A stretch of DNA of 64,000 bases, from contig NZ_BOPH01000016.1 in assembly GCF_016863655.1 (NCBI RefSeq), positions 29,417 through 93,416 on the forward strand, read 5' to 3'. The notes beneath the pieces were generated by a model. That model searched no databases and was not told the DNA's origin. It saw only the letters and a program-made list of their open reading frames with translations. The position numbers and the translations under genes are program-made. Source of the DNA: Virgisporangium ochraceum (GTDB lineage: Bacteria; Actinomycetota; Actinomycetes; Mycobacteriales; Micromonosporaceae). The first letter of the stretch is position 1. Every line of letters starts with the position of its first letter. Below are positions 47,892 to 57,278 of this stretch, one piece after another.

Positions 47892-48665
47892 ATGCGCATC
47901 GGTGCCCACGTCGACCGTCAAGATCCGCTGGCCGCCGCCGCTGAACGCAAGGCGGAGGTGGTCCAGTTCTTCCTCAGTGATCCCCAGGCATGGGTCGATC
48001 CCGAGGACAGAACGGATGCCGAGGAGCTCAAGGCATCCGACATCGACGTGTTCATCCACGCGCCGTACCGCATCAACGTCGCCACGATGAACAACCGCAT
48101 CCGCATCCCGAGCCGCAAGCTGCTCTTCAAGTACGCCACCGGCGCCACCACCGTCGGCGCGAAGGGCCTCATCGTCCACGGCGGCCACGTCGACAAGCCC
48201 GAAGACATCGACAAGGGCATCGACAACTGGCGCAAGACCTTCGCCTACGCCGAGGAGCAGGGCGGCTTCGCCACGCCGGTCCTCATCGAGAACACCGCCG
48301 GCGGCGACAACGCCTGCGCCCGCCGCTTCGACGCCCTATCGCGCCTCTGGGACGCCATCGGCGAGTACAACCCCGGCTTCTGCCTCGACACCTGCCACGC
48401 CCACGCCGGCGGCGAAGACCTCCTCGGCATCGTCGACCGCGTCAAGGCCATCACCGGCCGCATCGACCTGATCCACGCCAACGACTCCCGCGACGCCTTC
48501 GACTCCCGCCGCGACCGGCATGACAACATTGGAAAGGGTCAGATCGACCCTGATCTCATCGTTGCGGTCATCCGGGCCGCCGGCGCGCCGGTCGTCGTGG
48601 AAACGCCCAACGGCGCGGAAGGTCAGGGTGACGACATCGCGTTCCTGCGCGACCGGGTGGGGTGA
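47892..48665 (+). CDS. nfo: Endonuclease IV-type AP endonuclease
   Basis: A 257-aa TIM-barrel enzyme that cleaves 5' to abasic sites. It has the zinc-ligand pattern of the family: GAHVD, FIHAPYRINV, IVHGGH, IENTAGG, CLDTCHAHA, IHANDS, RHDNIGKGQI and the final VETPNG. ATG at 47892 begins MRIGAHVD as usual. Its stop overlaps the next gene's GTG by 4 bases (GTGA), so the membrane protein downstream may be translationally coupled. Confidence 0.96.
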   Translation: MRIGAHVDRQDPLAAAAERKAEVVQFFLSDPQAWVDPEDRTDAEELKASDIDVFIHAPYRINVATMNNRIRIPSRKLLFKYATGATTVGAKGLIVHGGHVDKPEDIDKGIDNWRKTFAYAEEQGGFATPVLIENTAGGDNACARRFDALSRLWDAIGEYNPGFCLDTCHAHAGGEDLLGIVDRVKAITGRIDLIHANDSRDAFDSRRDRHDNIGKGQIDPDLIVAVIRAAGAPVVVETPNGAEGQGDDIAFLRDRVG

Positions 48666-51600
48666 GAAGGATCAACGAAGAAGGCACGCGCCGCGCGCCG
48701 GTCACCGTCGATCGCTGGTCAGGGCCGCTTGAAGGAGCGTATGAAGACGAGCACCGGCCTGCTTCCGAGCGACCACCCACCCCGGCACCGGAGACCGTAG
48801 GTCCCGAAAGCCCATCAAAGAAAGCACCGGAGTCCGCAAGCACCGCCCCGGACACCGACCACGCCTCCGAGCAGCGCGCCTCCGAGCACCGCGCCTCCGA
48901 GCACCGAGCCTCCGAGCACCGAGCCTCCGAGCAGCGAGCCCCGAACGGCCGCTCCACCGGCCCCACAAGCGGCCCCCCGGCGACTCCACCGGCGGTGGTG
49001 CCGACGGCCTCACAGGCGGCGCCCCCGGCAGCCCAACAGGCGACTCCGCCTGCGGCACTGCCGGAGCCCGACGCCGAGGAGACCCAGCCGACCCCCGGCG
49101 TCCGCCTCCTACGCCGCTCCACCCTTCCGACCCGCCACCGCCGCACGACGAGCCGACGCCCCGGTGGCACGACCCTCCGGGTCCGCACGCTCCCAACCAC
49201 GACGAAGCCCGGCAGCCCTCCAGCACAGACCCCTCCCGGCGGGCAGGCCCCAACCGACGGGCAGGCGCAAGCCGACCCGAAGGCCCCAGCCGCTGGCAAA
49301 GCCCCAGCCGACGCGAAGGCCCCAGCCGCTGGCAAAGCCCGAGCCAGCAAGAAAGCCCCGGCCGGCAAGAGCGCGCCGGAACCGCCGAAGGTCAGCCTGG
49401 TCCGACGGGTGAGCCTCGTCCGTCGGGTGCCCAAGAAGCGCCGCGTCAGCCTCCGCAAGCGAGCCGCCCAGCAGCCCGGCAAGTGGCGCGCGTTCGCGCC
49501 GACGGCCGATCGTCCCGGTCCCATCACCCGGTCCTTGCAGGCGATCGGCCGCTCCGTCTTCCACGAGTACACGCTGGCGACGCTCGGATCGGTGCTGCTC
49601 GCGGTCATCATGACCTGGCCGACGATGCGCTACCCGACCCGCACGGTTCCGCAGGACCTCGGTGACCCACTGCTGCAGGCGTGGCAGCTGGCGTGGTCCG
49701 GGCACGCGCTCGACACGAAGCCCAGCACGATCTGGGACTCGAACACGTTCTTCCCCGAGCGCCTCAGCTTCGCCTTCTCCGACACGCTGCTCGGGTTCGC
49801 GCCGCTGGGGATGATCGGCTCCGGCGTCAGCGCGGCGATCCTGCGTTACAACATCGTCTTCACGCTGGCGTTCGCGCTGGCCTTCCTCGGTGCGTACGCG
49901 CTGGCGCGGCAGCTGGGCGCATGGAGGTCCGGTGCGGTGGTGGCCGCCGCCGCGTTCGCGTACGCGCCGTGGCGCTGGGGCCAGGCGGGTCACCTGCACG
50001 TGCTGTCGAGCGGCGGCATCGTGTTGGCGCTGGCGATGCTGGCCCGCGGTCACGGTTTCACGCTGCGCCACGGTTACCGTCCGGCCGACGCCAAACCCGG
50101 ATGGGCCCTGGCCGGCTGGCTGGTGGCCGCGTGGCAGATCAGTCTCGGCTTCGGCATCGGCCTGCCATTCGCGTACGTGCTGGCGCTCCTCGCGGTGGTG
50201 GCGCTGATCGCCTGGTTCGTGGTCCCGCGCCGCGTGGTCACGAGGCACTCCACCCCGGAGATCCTGCCCGCCGGCCTGGAAACCCCGACGCCCGCACTGG
50301 CAGCCCCGCCCCCGACGACGTCCGCCTCGCAGGTGACGTCCTTCGAACGCCCAGAGCCGCAAACCTCTCCCTACGCCCGCCCCACCTCGGCGCCGGCAAC
50401 GTCCCCGTACGCCCGCCCGACGTCCCCGTACGCCCGCCCGACGTCCACGATTACCGCCACCATCGACACGGCCGCCAAACCCACCGACGCCACACCCACC
50501 GATGGGGCCCCCACCGATGGGGCGCCCACCAACAGCGCACCCACTGACGGCGCGCCCACCAACAGCGCACCCACTGACGGCGCGCCTACCAATGGCGCGC
50601 CCACCGACGTCGCGGCCACCACCGTCGCGCCCACCGACAGCGCCCTCACCGACAGCGCCCTCACCGACAGCGCACCCGGCACCGGCCAGCCGCCAACGGC
50701 CCAGCCCACCGGCGAATCCACATGGGCCCGCCCCGACGGCGAACCCGCACCGGCCAAGCCGAACGCCGAGCCCACCGCAGCCCGGCCCCACGACGATCCC
50801 GCACCGGCCCAGCCCCAAGCCGGCACCCACGGCTCCGCGCAGCCGTCCGGCACCCTCGCGACTCCGGCGGCCGGCCCGCCAACCAACGGCCGCTCCGGTC
50901 GGCGCCGGGCCCGGGGCCCCGAGCTCCAGCCCGCCGCCCGGGCCAGCGACGTCATCGATTTCGGACCCGTGCGTCCGGAGCCGAGCCAGCAACCCGCTCG
51001 CCCAGCCCGCCCGGCCGGGCCGTTCAAACGGTGGCTGGCCCGCCGCCCGCCGTTCCCGAAGCGGCTCCTGGGTGCCGATGTCCTCGGCGGCATCATCTTC
51101 GCGGCCGTCGGCGTCTTCATGGCGATCCCGTATCTGCGGGTCGTCAATGACCATCCCTATGCGCGGCGGGGCGTCAACGAGCTCGACATCTACTCGCCGC
51201 CGGCATACGGCTTCGTCACGGCGCCGGCGGAGTCGTGGTTGTGGGGGCATGACCACTCCGGACTGCGAACGACCATGGAGGCGCCCAACGAGGGTGCGTT
51301 GCTGATCGGCTTCGTGCTGCTCGGGTTGGCCCTGGCCGGACTGCTGTACTCGGTGTGGTCGTACCAGGTCCGGTTCCTGCTGCTCGTGGCGATGATCGTC
51401 AGTGCGGTGCTGGCCATGGGTACGGCGGCACCCTTCGGCGGCAAGTTCTCCTACCTGCCGCTGCACTCGGTACTGCCGGGCTGGGACGGCATACGCACCC
51501 CCGGCCGTCTCGTGCTCTGGACGACACTCTTCGCCGGACTCCTCGCCGCCGGCGCGGTGAGCGCCTTCGTGGAGCGGGCCCGCGACTTCACCATCGAGCG

Positions 51601-52060
51601 GGGAGCCGGACCTTATCCCGGTCCGCTCCTCCGGATGGCGCTGCTGCTGCCGCTCGTGCTGGTTCTCGTCGAGGGCATCTCGGCCAGCCCGCACCCGGAG
51701 GTACCCCGCCCGCCCGCCGGGCTGAGCGAGGTCCAGGGACCCATGCTGGTGCTCCCCTCCGACCAGCTGAGCGACGAGATGATCATGCTCTGGACCACCG
51801 ACGGCTTCCCCTCGGTGGTCAACGGCGGCAGCGGTTTCATCCCCGCCCGCCTCGACGAGGTACGCGAGGTCGCCGCCACATTCCCCGATCCGGCCAGCGT
51901 CGAACTGCTGCGAGGGCTGGGCGTCCGATCGGTCGTGGTGGTGAAGAGCATGGTCGCCGGCACCGACTATGAGCCCACCGCCAATCCCGGCAACTTCCCC
52001 GACCTCGACCCGGCCATCGAAGTGGAAGACACCCCGGAACTGGTGATCTACAACCTCTGA
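48662..52060 (+). CDS. Large polytopic membrane protein, GT-C glycosyltransferase-like
   Basis: An 1132-aa protein. A disordered N-terminus of about 280 residues carries 5-residue repeats (ASEHR/ASEQR) and Lys/Ala/Pro repeats. A first membrane block (about 300-525) includes TWPTMRYPTRTVPQDLGDPL and FAPLGMIGSGVSA, typical of GT-C-like proteins. A low-complexity loop of about 270 residues (about 530-800) includes TDGAP/TNSAP repeats. A second membrane block (about 802-1015) and a soluble C-terminal domain follow. An envelope glycosyltransferase role is inferred. GTG at 48662 overlaps the nfo stop; the true start could be further in. Confidence 0.75.
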   Translation: MRRINEEGTRRAPVTVDRWSGPLEGAYEDEHRPASERPPTPAPETVGPESPSKKAPESASTAPDTDHASEQRASEHRASEHRASEHRASEQRAPNGRSTGPTSGPPATPPAVVPTASQAAPPAAQQATPPAALPEPDAEETQPTPGVRLLRRSTLPTRHRRTTSRRPGGTTLRVRTLPTTTKPGSPPAQTPPGGQAPTDGQAQADPKAPAAGKAPADAKAPAAGKARASKKAPAGKSAPEPPKVSLVRRVSLVRRVPKKRRVSLRKRAAQQPGKWRAFAPTADRPGPITRSLQAIGRSVFHEYTLATLGSVLLAVIMTWPTMRYPTRTVPQDLGDPLLQAWQLAWSGHALDTKPSTIWDSNTFFPERLSFAFSDTLLGFAPLGMIGSGVSAAILRYNIVFTLAFALAFLGAYALARQLGAWRSGAVVAAAAFAYAPWRWGQAGHLHVLSSGGIVLALAMLARGHGFTLRHGYRPADAKPGWALAGWLVAAWQISLGFGIGLPFAYVLALLAVVALIAWFVVPRRVVTRHSTPEILPAGLETPTPALAAPPPTTSASQVTSFERPEPQTSPYARPTSAPATSPYARPTSPYARPTSTITATIDTAAKPTDATPTDGAPTDGAPTNSAPTDGAPTNSAPTDGAPTNGAPTDVAATTVAPTDSALTDSALTDSAPGTGQPPTAQPTGESTWARPDGEPAPAKPNAEPTAARPHDDPAPAQPQAGTHGSAQPSGTLATPAAGPPTNGRSGRRRARGPELQPAARASDVIDFGPVRPEPSQQPARPARPAGPFKRWLARRPPFPKRLLGADVLGGIIFAAVGVFMAIPYLRVVNDHPYARRGVNELDIYSPPAYGFVTAPAESWLWGHDHSGLRTTMEAPNEGALLIGFVLLGLALAGLLYSVWSYQVRFLLLVAMIVSAVLAMGTAAPFGGKFSYLPLHSVLPGWDGIRTPGRLVLWTTLFAGLLAAGAVSAFVERARDFTIERGAGPYPGPLLRMALLLPLVLVLVEGISASPHPEVPRPPAGLSEVQGPMLVLPSDQLSDEMIMLWTTDGFPSVVNGGSGFIPARLDEVREVAATFPDPASVELLRGLGVRSVVVVKSMVAGTDYEPTANPGNFPDLDPAIEVEDTPELVIYNL
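48863..48937 (+). repeat. Tandem 15-bp repeat, five units, in coding sequence
   Basis: Five consecutive units of GCCTCCGAGCACCGA and close variants encode ASEHR/ASEQR five times in the disordered N-terminus of the large membrane protein. The reading frame is kept because the unit is a multiple of three. Confidence 0.9.
50479..50680 (+). repeat. 15-bp tandem repeat tract encoding the TDGAP/TNSAP loop
   Basis: About thirteen 15-bp units related to CCCACTGACGGCGCG and CCCACCAACAGCGCA, some duplicated exactly as 30-bp pairs. They encode pentapeptides in the central loop of the large membrane protein. Confidence 0.85.
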
Positions 52061-52113
52061 CCCCGGCCCCGCGCAAGAGGCAGAGCAGCACCAAGGCCCG
52101 GCACGCGAGAAGC

Positions 52114-52147
52114 GGAGCGGCGCAGCCCTACAACGGCCCGCCGCTCC
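52114..52147. terminator. Hairpin between convergent membrane-protein genes
   Basis: GGAGCGGCG (52114-52122) and CGCCGCTCC (52139-52147) form a 9-bp stem across 16 bases, in the 102-bp gap between two converging stops. There is no U-run on either side. Confidence 0.45.
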
Positions 52148-52162
52148 TCACAAAACGCAGAC

Positions 52163-53734
52163 TCAGGCTCTGACCGGCGTCGGTGGCTCGTCCCCGTCCG
52201 GGGGTCGCTCGTCCGACAGCGGCCCCTCCTCGGTAGCGGCCGGCACGCCGACCGGAACCGCCGCCGGCTCGTCGTCCGCCGTCCAGCCTTCGGGCCAGTC
52301 GTCGCGGTCGGGGGTGCCGTCGAGGACGCCGCCGTCAGGGTCGTCGTCGTAGGTTTGGCGGACCACGTCTAGTTCGGGGTGCAGGATCTCCTTCACCACC
52401 AGCCAGATCAGGACGCCGACCATGATGAGGCGTAGCTCGGATGCCCACACGAACACCCACTCCGGGAAGATGACCTTGCCGGACTCGCCCATCAGGCGTC
52501 CGTAGAAGGCGGCGAAGTACGCCACCTCGGCGGCCTGCCACGCCAGGAACGCGCCCCACTTCGGGCGGGCCAGCACCAGCAGCGGAATCAGCCACAACAC
52601 GAACTGCTGCGACCACACCTTGTTGAAGACCAGGAACAGCGCCACCACGAGGAACGCCACCTGTGCGAGCCGCGGCCGGCGGGGGGCACGCACGGCCAGC
52701 AGCATCACGGCGGCGATCGCCAGCAGGATCACCACCCACGACACGGCGTTCTGCATCGGCAGGTTGTCGCTCAACCACTGGAACGGCCGCAGACCGTACC
52801 GGTCGTTGCCCAGCGGGAAGTTGGCGCCGATGTACCAGAACGTGCCCCAGTCGACCGGGCGCTCGCTGTTCAGCTGGAAGAACCTCGCCCAGCTGTCCGG
52901 CCACAGCACCAGCACCGGAATGTTCACCAGCGCGAGCGTGAACACGCCCGTCCACGCGGCGGTGTTGAAGTCGCGCATCCGCCGGGCGCGCCAACACAGC
53001 GCCAGCAGCGGCAGGGCGAGCAGTGCGGGCCACAGCTTGGCCGACGCGGCGAGCGCGATGAACACGCCGGCCAGAGCCGGGCGGCTGCGGGCCCAGAAGT
53101 ACCAGCCGAGCATGGTCAGGCCGATGGCCAGCAGGTCCCAGTTGACCGTCGCCGACAGGAACAGCCCCGGCGCGACAGCGAACATCGCGACGTCCCACGG
53201 CCGCTTGCGCCGGACCGCGAGCAGCAGCGCCACGGTCGCGATGGCGAGCGCGCCGAGCGCCAGCACGTTCAGGTTGTAGAACAGCTGACCCTCGTTGAGG
53301 GCGCCGGCCCGGTCGCCGAGAGCGTTGACCGGCAGACCGATCAACCCCATGAACGCACCGGTGACCACCGGGTACTCGACCGGGAAGTCCTTGTACGGCA
53401 CTGCGCCCTCGGACAGCTCCTCGGCGTAGTACAGCGCCAGCGTGTCGGTGTAGCACATGTACTTGTACTGCTCGAGCCCGCTCCACGCGCCGTCGTTGCA
53501 CGGGAACTTCTGCACCCAGTGCAGCGACAACGTGATGCAGACCAGCGCGAGCACCACCCGCCCGGCGGTCCAGAAGCCACGACCGTAGACGCTCCGCACG
53601 GGGCGGACCGCGTGCTCGCCCAGCGGACCGCCGATCGCCTCGGCGAGACCACGCACGAACCCGTCGGAGGTCGCCGGCTCGTCGGGCACCGCGGCGGCGT
53701 CGGGGGCGTTGTCGAGCGGTGTGGCCGTACTCAT
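52163..53734 (-). CDS. GT87/DUF2029-family membrane glycosyltransferase
   Basis: A 523-aa polytopic protein with about ten hydrophobic helices. The first extracytoplasmic loop contains the family-typical YTDTLALYYAEELSEGAVPYKDFPVEYP stretch, with the Asp and aromatic residues expected for a polyprenyl-phosphate-sugar-dependent GT-C enzyme, and WNWDLLAIG-like ATVNWDLLAIG follows. The C-terminus is acidic and disordered. Mycobacterial homologs lie at the same place between ponA and rpsF. ATG at 53734 is used. Sugar donor and acceptor are unknown. Confidence 0.88.
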   Translation of the reverse strand: MSTATPLDNAPDAAAVPDEPATSDGFVRGLAEAIGGPLGEHAVRPVRSVYGRGFWTAGRVVLALVCITLSLHWVQKFPCNDGAWSGLEQYKYMCYTDTLALYYAEELSEGAVPYKDFPVEYPVVTGAFMGLIGLPVNALGDRAGALNEGQLFYNLNVLALGALAIATVALLLAVRRKRPWDVAMFAVAPGLFLSATVNWDLLAIGLTMLGWYFWARSRPALAGVFIALAASAKLWPALLALPLLALCWRARRMRDFNTAAWTGVFTLALVNIPVLVLWPDSWARFFQLNSERPVDWGTFWYIGANFPLGNDRYGLRPFQWLSDNLPMQNAVSWVVILLAIAAVMLLAVRAPRRPRLAQVAFLVVALFLVFNKVWSQQFVLWLIPLLVLARPKWGAFLAWQAAEVAYFAAFYGRLMGESGKVIFPEWVFVWASELRLIMVGVLIWLVVKEILHPELDVVRQTYDDDPDGGVLDGTPDRDDWPEGWTADDEPAAVPVGVPAATEEGPLSDERPPDGDEPPTPVRA

Positions 53735-53804
53735 GGCGTCGATACTGCCCTACGCCCGCGTCGCACGGTGCGCACCCCACGAACGGCGCGACACCACAAA
53801 CGAA

Positions 53805-53835
53805 CCGAGGCCCCACGCAGAGCGTGGGACCTCGG
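53805..53835 (-). terminator. Terminator downstream of the PBP gene
   Basis: CCGAGG (53805-53810) plus CCCACGC (53812-53818) pair with GCGTGGG (53822-53828) plus CCTCGG (53830-53835), with one C/A mismatch and a 3-nt loop. On the minus strand it is followed by TTCGTTTG. It lies about 20 bases after the PBP stop. Confidence 0.7.
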
Positions 53836-53856
53836 TTTCACAGTTGTCGATTCGAG

Positions 53857-56562
53857 CTAGTCGCGACCGCCGCGGTTTCCACCGCCGCCACCGCCACCGC
53901 CGGGGCCGCCGCCGGGCGGAGTCGCGTTGCCGCCGCCCGGACCCGGGTTGTTGTTGCCGCCGCCGGGGCCGGGATTGCCCTGCGACTGGTTGTTCTCGGT
54001 GCTGGGCGTGGGCGACTTGCCGTCACCGGCGTCCTCGTCGCCGACGAACTTGGGCGGCGCGAACTTGGCCGTCGGTTTCTTCTCGCTCACCTTCTTGATG
54101 AACTTGTCGAAGATCTTGCCGGCGCCCGACGAGCCCTGCATCTTCTCGCCGTTGGCCTGTTTGATCGGTAGCTCGTCGCCCTTGTTACCGACCCAGACGG
54201 CGACCGCGACCCCGTTGTACTTCTTGTCCTTGTTCGCGGGTGAGTACCCGACCGTCCAGGAGTGCGCGTTCTGGCCCTTGTACTTGTCGTTGCCGTTCTC
54301 CCAGGTACCGGTCTTCGCCGCGACCTTGCGGTCCTTGGGGTTCCAGTTGTACTTCGCCGCGACGTGCTCCAGCGTCCACGCCATGTCGGCGCCCATCTGG
54401 GACGTGAAGCCGGGCATCGCGGTGAGCTTCAGGCTCTCCGTGAACAGCTTCTTGTCGTCCTTGTAGATCTCGGCGATGAAGTGCGCCTTCGCGGCCTGGC
54501 CACCGGCGGCCAGCGAGGCCACGCCGTTGGCGTGGTCGATGACCGTGATGGGGTACTGACCGAACCCGATCTCGATGTCGAAGACGGTCGCGCTGGTGTT
54601 CTGACCGGTGTTGGCCAGCTCGGTCGCCTTGTGCGCGTTCAGGTCCCAGATGGCGCCCTTGCCGGGGATCACGTCACGCATGTACCGCACGCCGGCCGCC
54701 CGGGCTGTTTCCAGCACCGCGGCCGCCTTGTTGTCCAGATCGGTCGTGAGCTGGTAGAACGGCACGTTCAGCGACTGGGCCGTCATCTCCCAGAGCTGGC
54801 ACGAGCCCTTCGCGCAGTCACCCTCGGCGTTCGCGTTCCGGATGCCGTTCGAGGCGTTCTTGGGCCGGCCGTCGAAGTCGCGGGGACGGCCGTCCCACCA
54901 CGAGTTGATCGAGATTCCCTGGGACAGCGCGGCGGCCAGCGTGTAGATCTTGAATGACGACGCGGGTGCGTGGAAGCCCGCGGTGGTGCGCTGACCGTCG
55001 CCGAGGACGGGGTCGACCCAGGAGCCCGCGTAGTCGAGGTCGGATCCCTTGTTGCCGCCGTAGTAGGCGAGCACCCGGCCGGTGAACGGTTCCACCGCCA
55101 CCAGTGCCGCGGTCTGGGTGGCGGGAATCCCCTTCAACGGGGAGTCCTTGCCCGTCACGTCGGCGTAGGTCTGTGCGGCACCCTGCGAGGCCAGGTCGAT
55201 CGTGGTGACGATCTTCAGACCGGCGTCCTTGAGGTCCTCGGGCGTCTCGGCCACGGCCTTGATGTTGCGGTCGGTCTTCTGCAGCTGGGTCAGCTCGTCC
55301 ATCACGTTGTGGACGATGTGGCCGGTCGGCGTGTCGAGCCCGAACTGCGTCTGCGCCTTCCGGTTGCTCCGGTCGAACTTCGGCACCGCCGGCATCTGCA
55401 TGTCCTTGGTGACCTGGTACGCGTCGCTGCCGTACTTGGCGAGCTTCGGCTTCAGCTCGACGAGCGAGTTCCGGTTGGCCTCGAAGCGGGCCTTCGCGTC
55501 GTTCGGGTTGACGTTCGGGTCGAACGCGCTGCTGCCGCCGCCGCCGTCGGGGTTCTTGATGAAGCCCGCGAGCATGATCGACTGCTCGACGGTGAGCTCC
55601 ATAGCCGAGTTGAGGTCGAAGTACGCCTTGGCGGCCGCCTCCACCCCGTACGCGCTGCGGCCGAAGTACACGGTGTTGAGGTAGAACCCGAGGATCTCGT
55701 CCTTGGTGTACTTGTCGGCCAGCTTCATCGCGACGGCCGCTTCCTCGACCTTCCGCTTGTACGAGTTCTCGGTGAGCTCGGCGATCTTCCGGGCGTACTG
55801 CTGCGTGATCGTCGACGCGCCCTGCCGCTCGCCACCCGTGAAGTTGTTCCACGCCGCACGCACGATGCCGGCGACGTCGACGCCCTCGTTCGAGTAGAAC
55901 GACTGGTCCTCGGTGGCGATCACCGCGTGCTGCATGTGCTTCGGGATCTTGTCGAGGGCGACGATCGTGCGGTTCTCCCGACCGATCTTCGCCATCTCGG
56001 TGGCGCCGTCGGAGAAGTAGATGGTGCTGGTCTGGCCGGCCGGCAGCGCGTCGGGCGCCGGAATCTTCGCGAAGACGTAGGTGCCGCCGACGAGCGTTCC
56101 ACCGGCCACCATGATCAGGACGGCGATGCTCGCGATGGCCCAGTTACGTCGGCGGGCCTTCTTCGACCGCGGTGGACGCGGCCCGCGCTGGGCACGCCCG
56201 CCCTGACCCGCGGCGGCAGGTCCGTCGGGACGCGTCGGGCCACCGGGTCCGCCGGGGCCAACGGGCGCCACCGGGCTCGGTGGAGCACCGACCGCAGCCC
56301 GGCCCACCGTGGCGCGGCCGACGGTCGCCCGTCCCGCAGGTGCGGCTCCGGAGACCGGAACGCTCGCCGAGCCGACGGACGCTCGTCCCGTCGTACCGCC
56401 AGGAGCCGGAACCGACGCGCGGCCGCCGACCCCGGCGGCCCCCACGGCCGCACCGGACCCGGGGCCAGGAGCCGGAACGCTCGCCCGACCGACCGTCGCG
56501 CGGCCTACCGGACCACCTGACGCACCGGCGCTCGGAAAGCCGCTCGATTCGCCGTAACTCAT
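53857..56562 (-). CDS. ponA: Class A penicillin-binding protein (PonA-like)
   Basis: A 901-aa bifunctional peptidoglycan synthase. A 135-residue Pro/Ala/Gly/Arg cytoplasmic head has repeated RATVGRA/RASV motifs. One membrane helix (about 137-167) is followed by a GT51 transglycosylase domain (ATEDQSFYSNEGVD, GASTITQQYARK, LNTVYFGRSAYGVEAAA). The transpeptidase domain has SSFK (about 534), SLN (about 620) and KTG (about 751). The C-terminus is a Gly/Pro/Asn-rich disordered tail. ATG at 56562 has AAGGTGGG upstream. It sits between DUF5318 and GT87 genes as in mycobacteria. Confidence 0.96.
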   Translation of the reverse strand: MSYGESSGFPSAGASGGPVGRATVGRASVPAPGPGSGAAVGAAGVGGRASVPAPGGTTGRASVGSASVPVSGAAPAGRATVGRATVGRAAVGAPPSPVAPVGPGGPGGPTRPDGPAAAGQGGRAQRGPRPPRSKKARRRNWAIASIAVLIMVAGGTLVGGTYVFAKIPAPDALPAGQTSTIYFSDGATEMAKIGRENRTIVALDKIPKHMQHAVIATEDQSFYSNEGVDVAGIVRAAWNNFTGGERQGASTITQQYARKIAELTENSYKRKVEEAAVAMKLADKYTKDEILGFYLNTVYFGRSAYGVEAAAKAYFDLNSAMELTVEQSIMLAGFIKNPDGGGGSSAFDPNVNPNDAKARFEANRNSLVELKPKLAKYGSDAYQVTKDMQMPAVPKFDRSNRKAQTQFGLDTPTGHIVHNVMDELTQLQKTDRNIKAVAETPEDLKDAGLKIVTTIDLASQGAAQTYADVTGKDSPLKGIPATQTAALVAVEPFTGRVLAYYGGNKGSDLDYAGSWVDPVLGDGQRTTAGFHAPASSFKIYTLAAALSQGISINSWWDGRPRDFDGRPKNASNGIRNANAEGDCAKGSCQLWEMTAQSLNVPFYQLTTDLDNKAAAVLETARAAGVRYMRDVIPGKGAIWDLNAHKATELANTGQNTSATVFDIEIGFGQYPITVIDHANGVASLAAGGQAAKAHFIAEIYKDDKKLFTESLKLTAMPGFTSQMGADMAWTLEHVAAKYNWNPKDRKVAAKTGTWENGNDKYKGQNAHSWTVGYSPANKDKKYNGVAVAVWVGNKGDELPIKQANGEKMQGSSGAGKIFDKFIKKVSEKKPTAKFAPPKFVGDEDAGDGKSPTPSTENNQSQGNPGPGGGNNNPGPGGGNATPPGGGPGGGGGGGGNRGGRD

Positions 56563-56683
56563 TCATCCCACCTTGCCGGCCGCGATGGTATTTCATCCAC
56601 CATCGCCCAGTTGTCGTGAGGAGTATGGCCGGCCCGCATCCATACGGGACGACCAGTGGAAGCCTCGGCCACTTCGGTGCTGG

Positions 56684-57124
56684 TCACTGAACGGGTCCTC
56701 CTCGACGCCGACCGCCGACGGCGGTGGCTGCCTCAGCGGGAGCCGGTGTCGACTCCGCCAACCCGTCACGCCCGAGCGTGAACTGCTCGATGAGGTGGTT
56801 CCAGCCGCACCCGCGGCACACCTCGACCACGTACACCCGAAACTCGCGGAACGTCATCGCCAGGACCGGCAGCTCGGCCGCCTTCCGGGCCTGACCCGAC
56901 GACGCCTTCAATTCGTCGCCGTAAATGTAGTGCACGTTCGTGAGGTGCTCCCGCCGGCACACCGGACAACGCTCGTCGGTGGGGTCCCCGTGGAACCTGG
57001 CGGCGTTGCGCAGGTAGGGAGACGCGTCACAGACCTCGTACGTTCCGACCCGGCCGGAATACACCTCACGCAGCAGCGATCTACGCCTCAGGGCGTAGTC
57101 GACGATCTGCCGTTGCGTGCGCAC
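56684..57124 (-). CDS. DUF5318 zinc-ribbon protein
   Basis: A 146-aa protein of unknown function conserved beside ponA in actinobacteria (the Rv0049 position in M. tuberculosis). Two CxxC pairs, RCPVCRREH and EVCRGCGWN, form a likely zinc ribbon around LTNVHYIYGDELK. A short disordered tail follows. GTG at 57124 starts MRTQRQIVDYALRRR. It overlaps none of its neighbours and is divergent from padR, about 150 bases away. Confidence 0.88.
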   Translation of the reverse strand: MRTQRQIVDYALRRRSLLREVYSGRVGTYEVCDASPYLRNAARFHGDPTDERCPVCRREHLTNVHYIYGDELKASSGQARKAAELPVLAMTFREFRVYVVEVCRGCGWNHLIEQFTLGRDGLAESTPAPAEAATAVGGRRRGGPVQ

Positions 57125-57237
57125 GGACCGAGGGTACGCGGTCCCGGCTCGCGAGGCGACAACGGCTACGGACCGTAGTCACACGTGTAACAGCGGTCGA
57201 TGGTCTTGCAAACGACAGATGAACCGAGCTACCGTCC

Positions 57238-57260
57238 CGATGTATCGGCGCGATACATCG
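57238..57260. promoter_or_regulatory. Probable PadR operator upstream of padR-ino1
   Basis: CGATGTATCG (57238-57247) and CGATACATCG (57251-57260) are perfect inverted arms with a 3-bp spacer. The ATGT...ACAT ends recall the typical PadR operator, though the spacing is 11 rather than 8. It lies 18 bases before the padR ATG and overlaps the expected promoter/leader. Confidence 0.72.
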
Positions 57261-57278
57261 GAGGGAGGCCGGAACACG

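Noticed and set aside
48863..50680. Repeats in the large membrane protein as a CRISPR array
   Set aside because: Units are 15 bp, contiguous, in frame and without spacers, so they are protein repeats.
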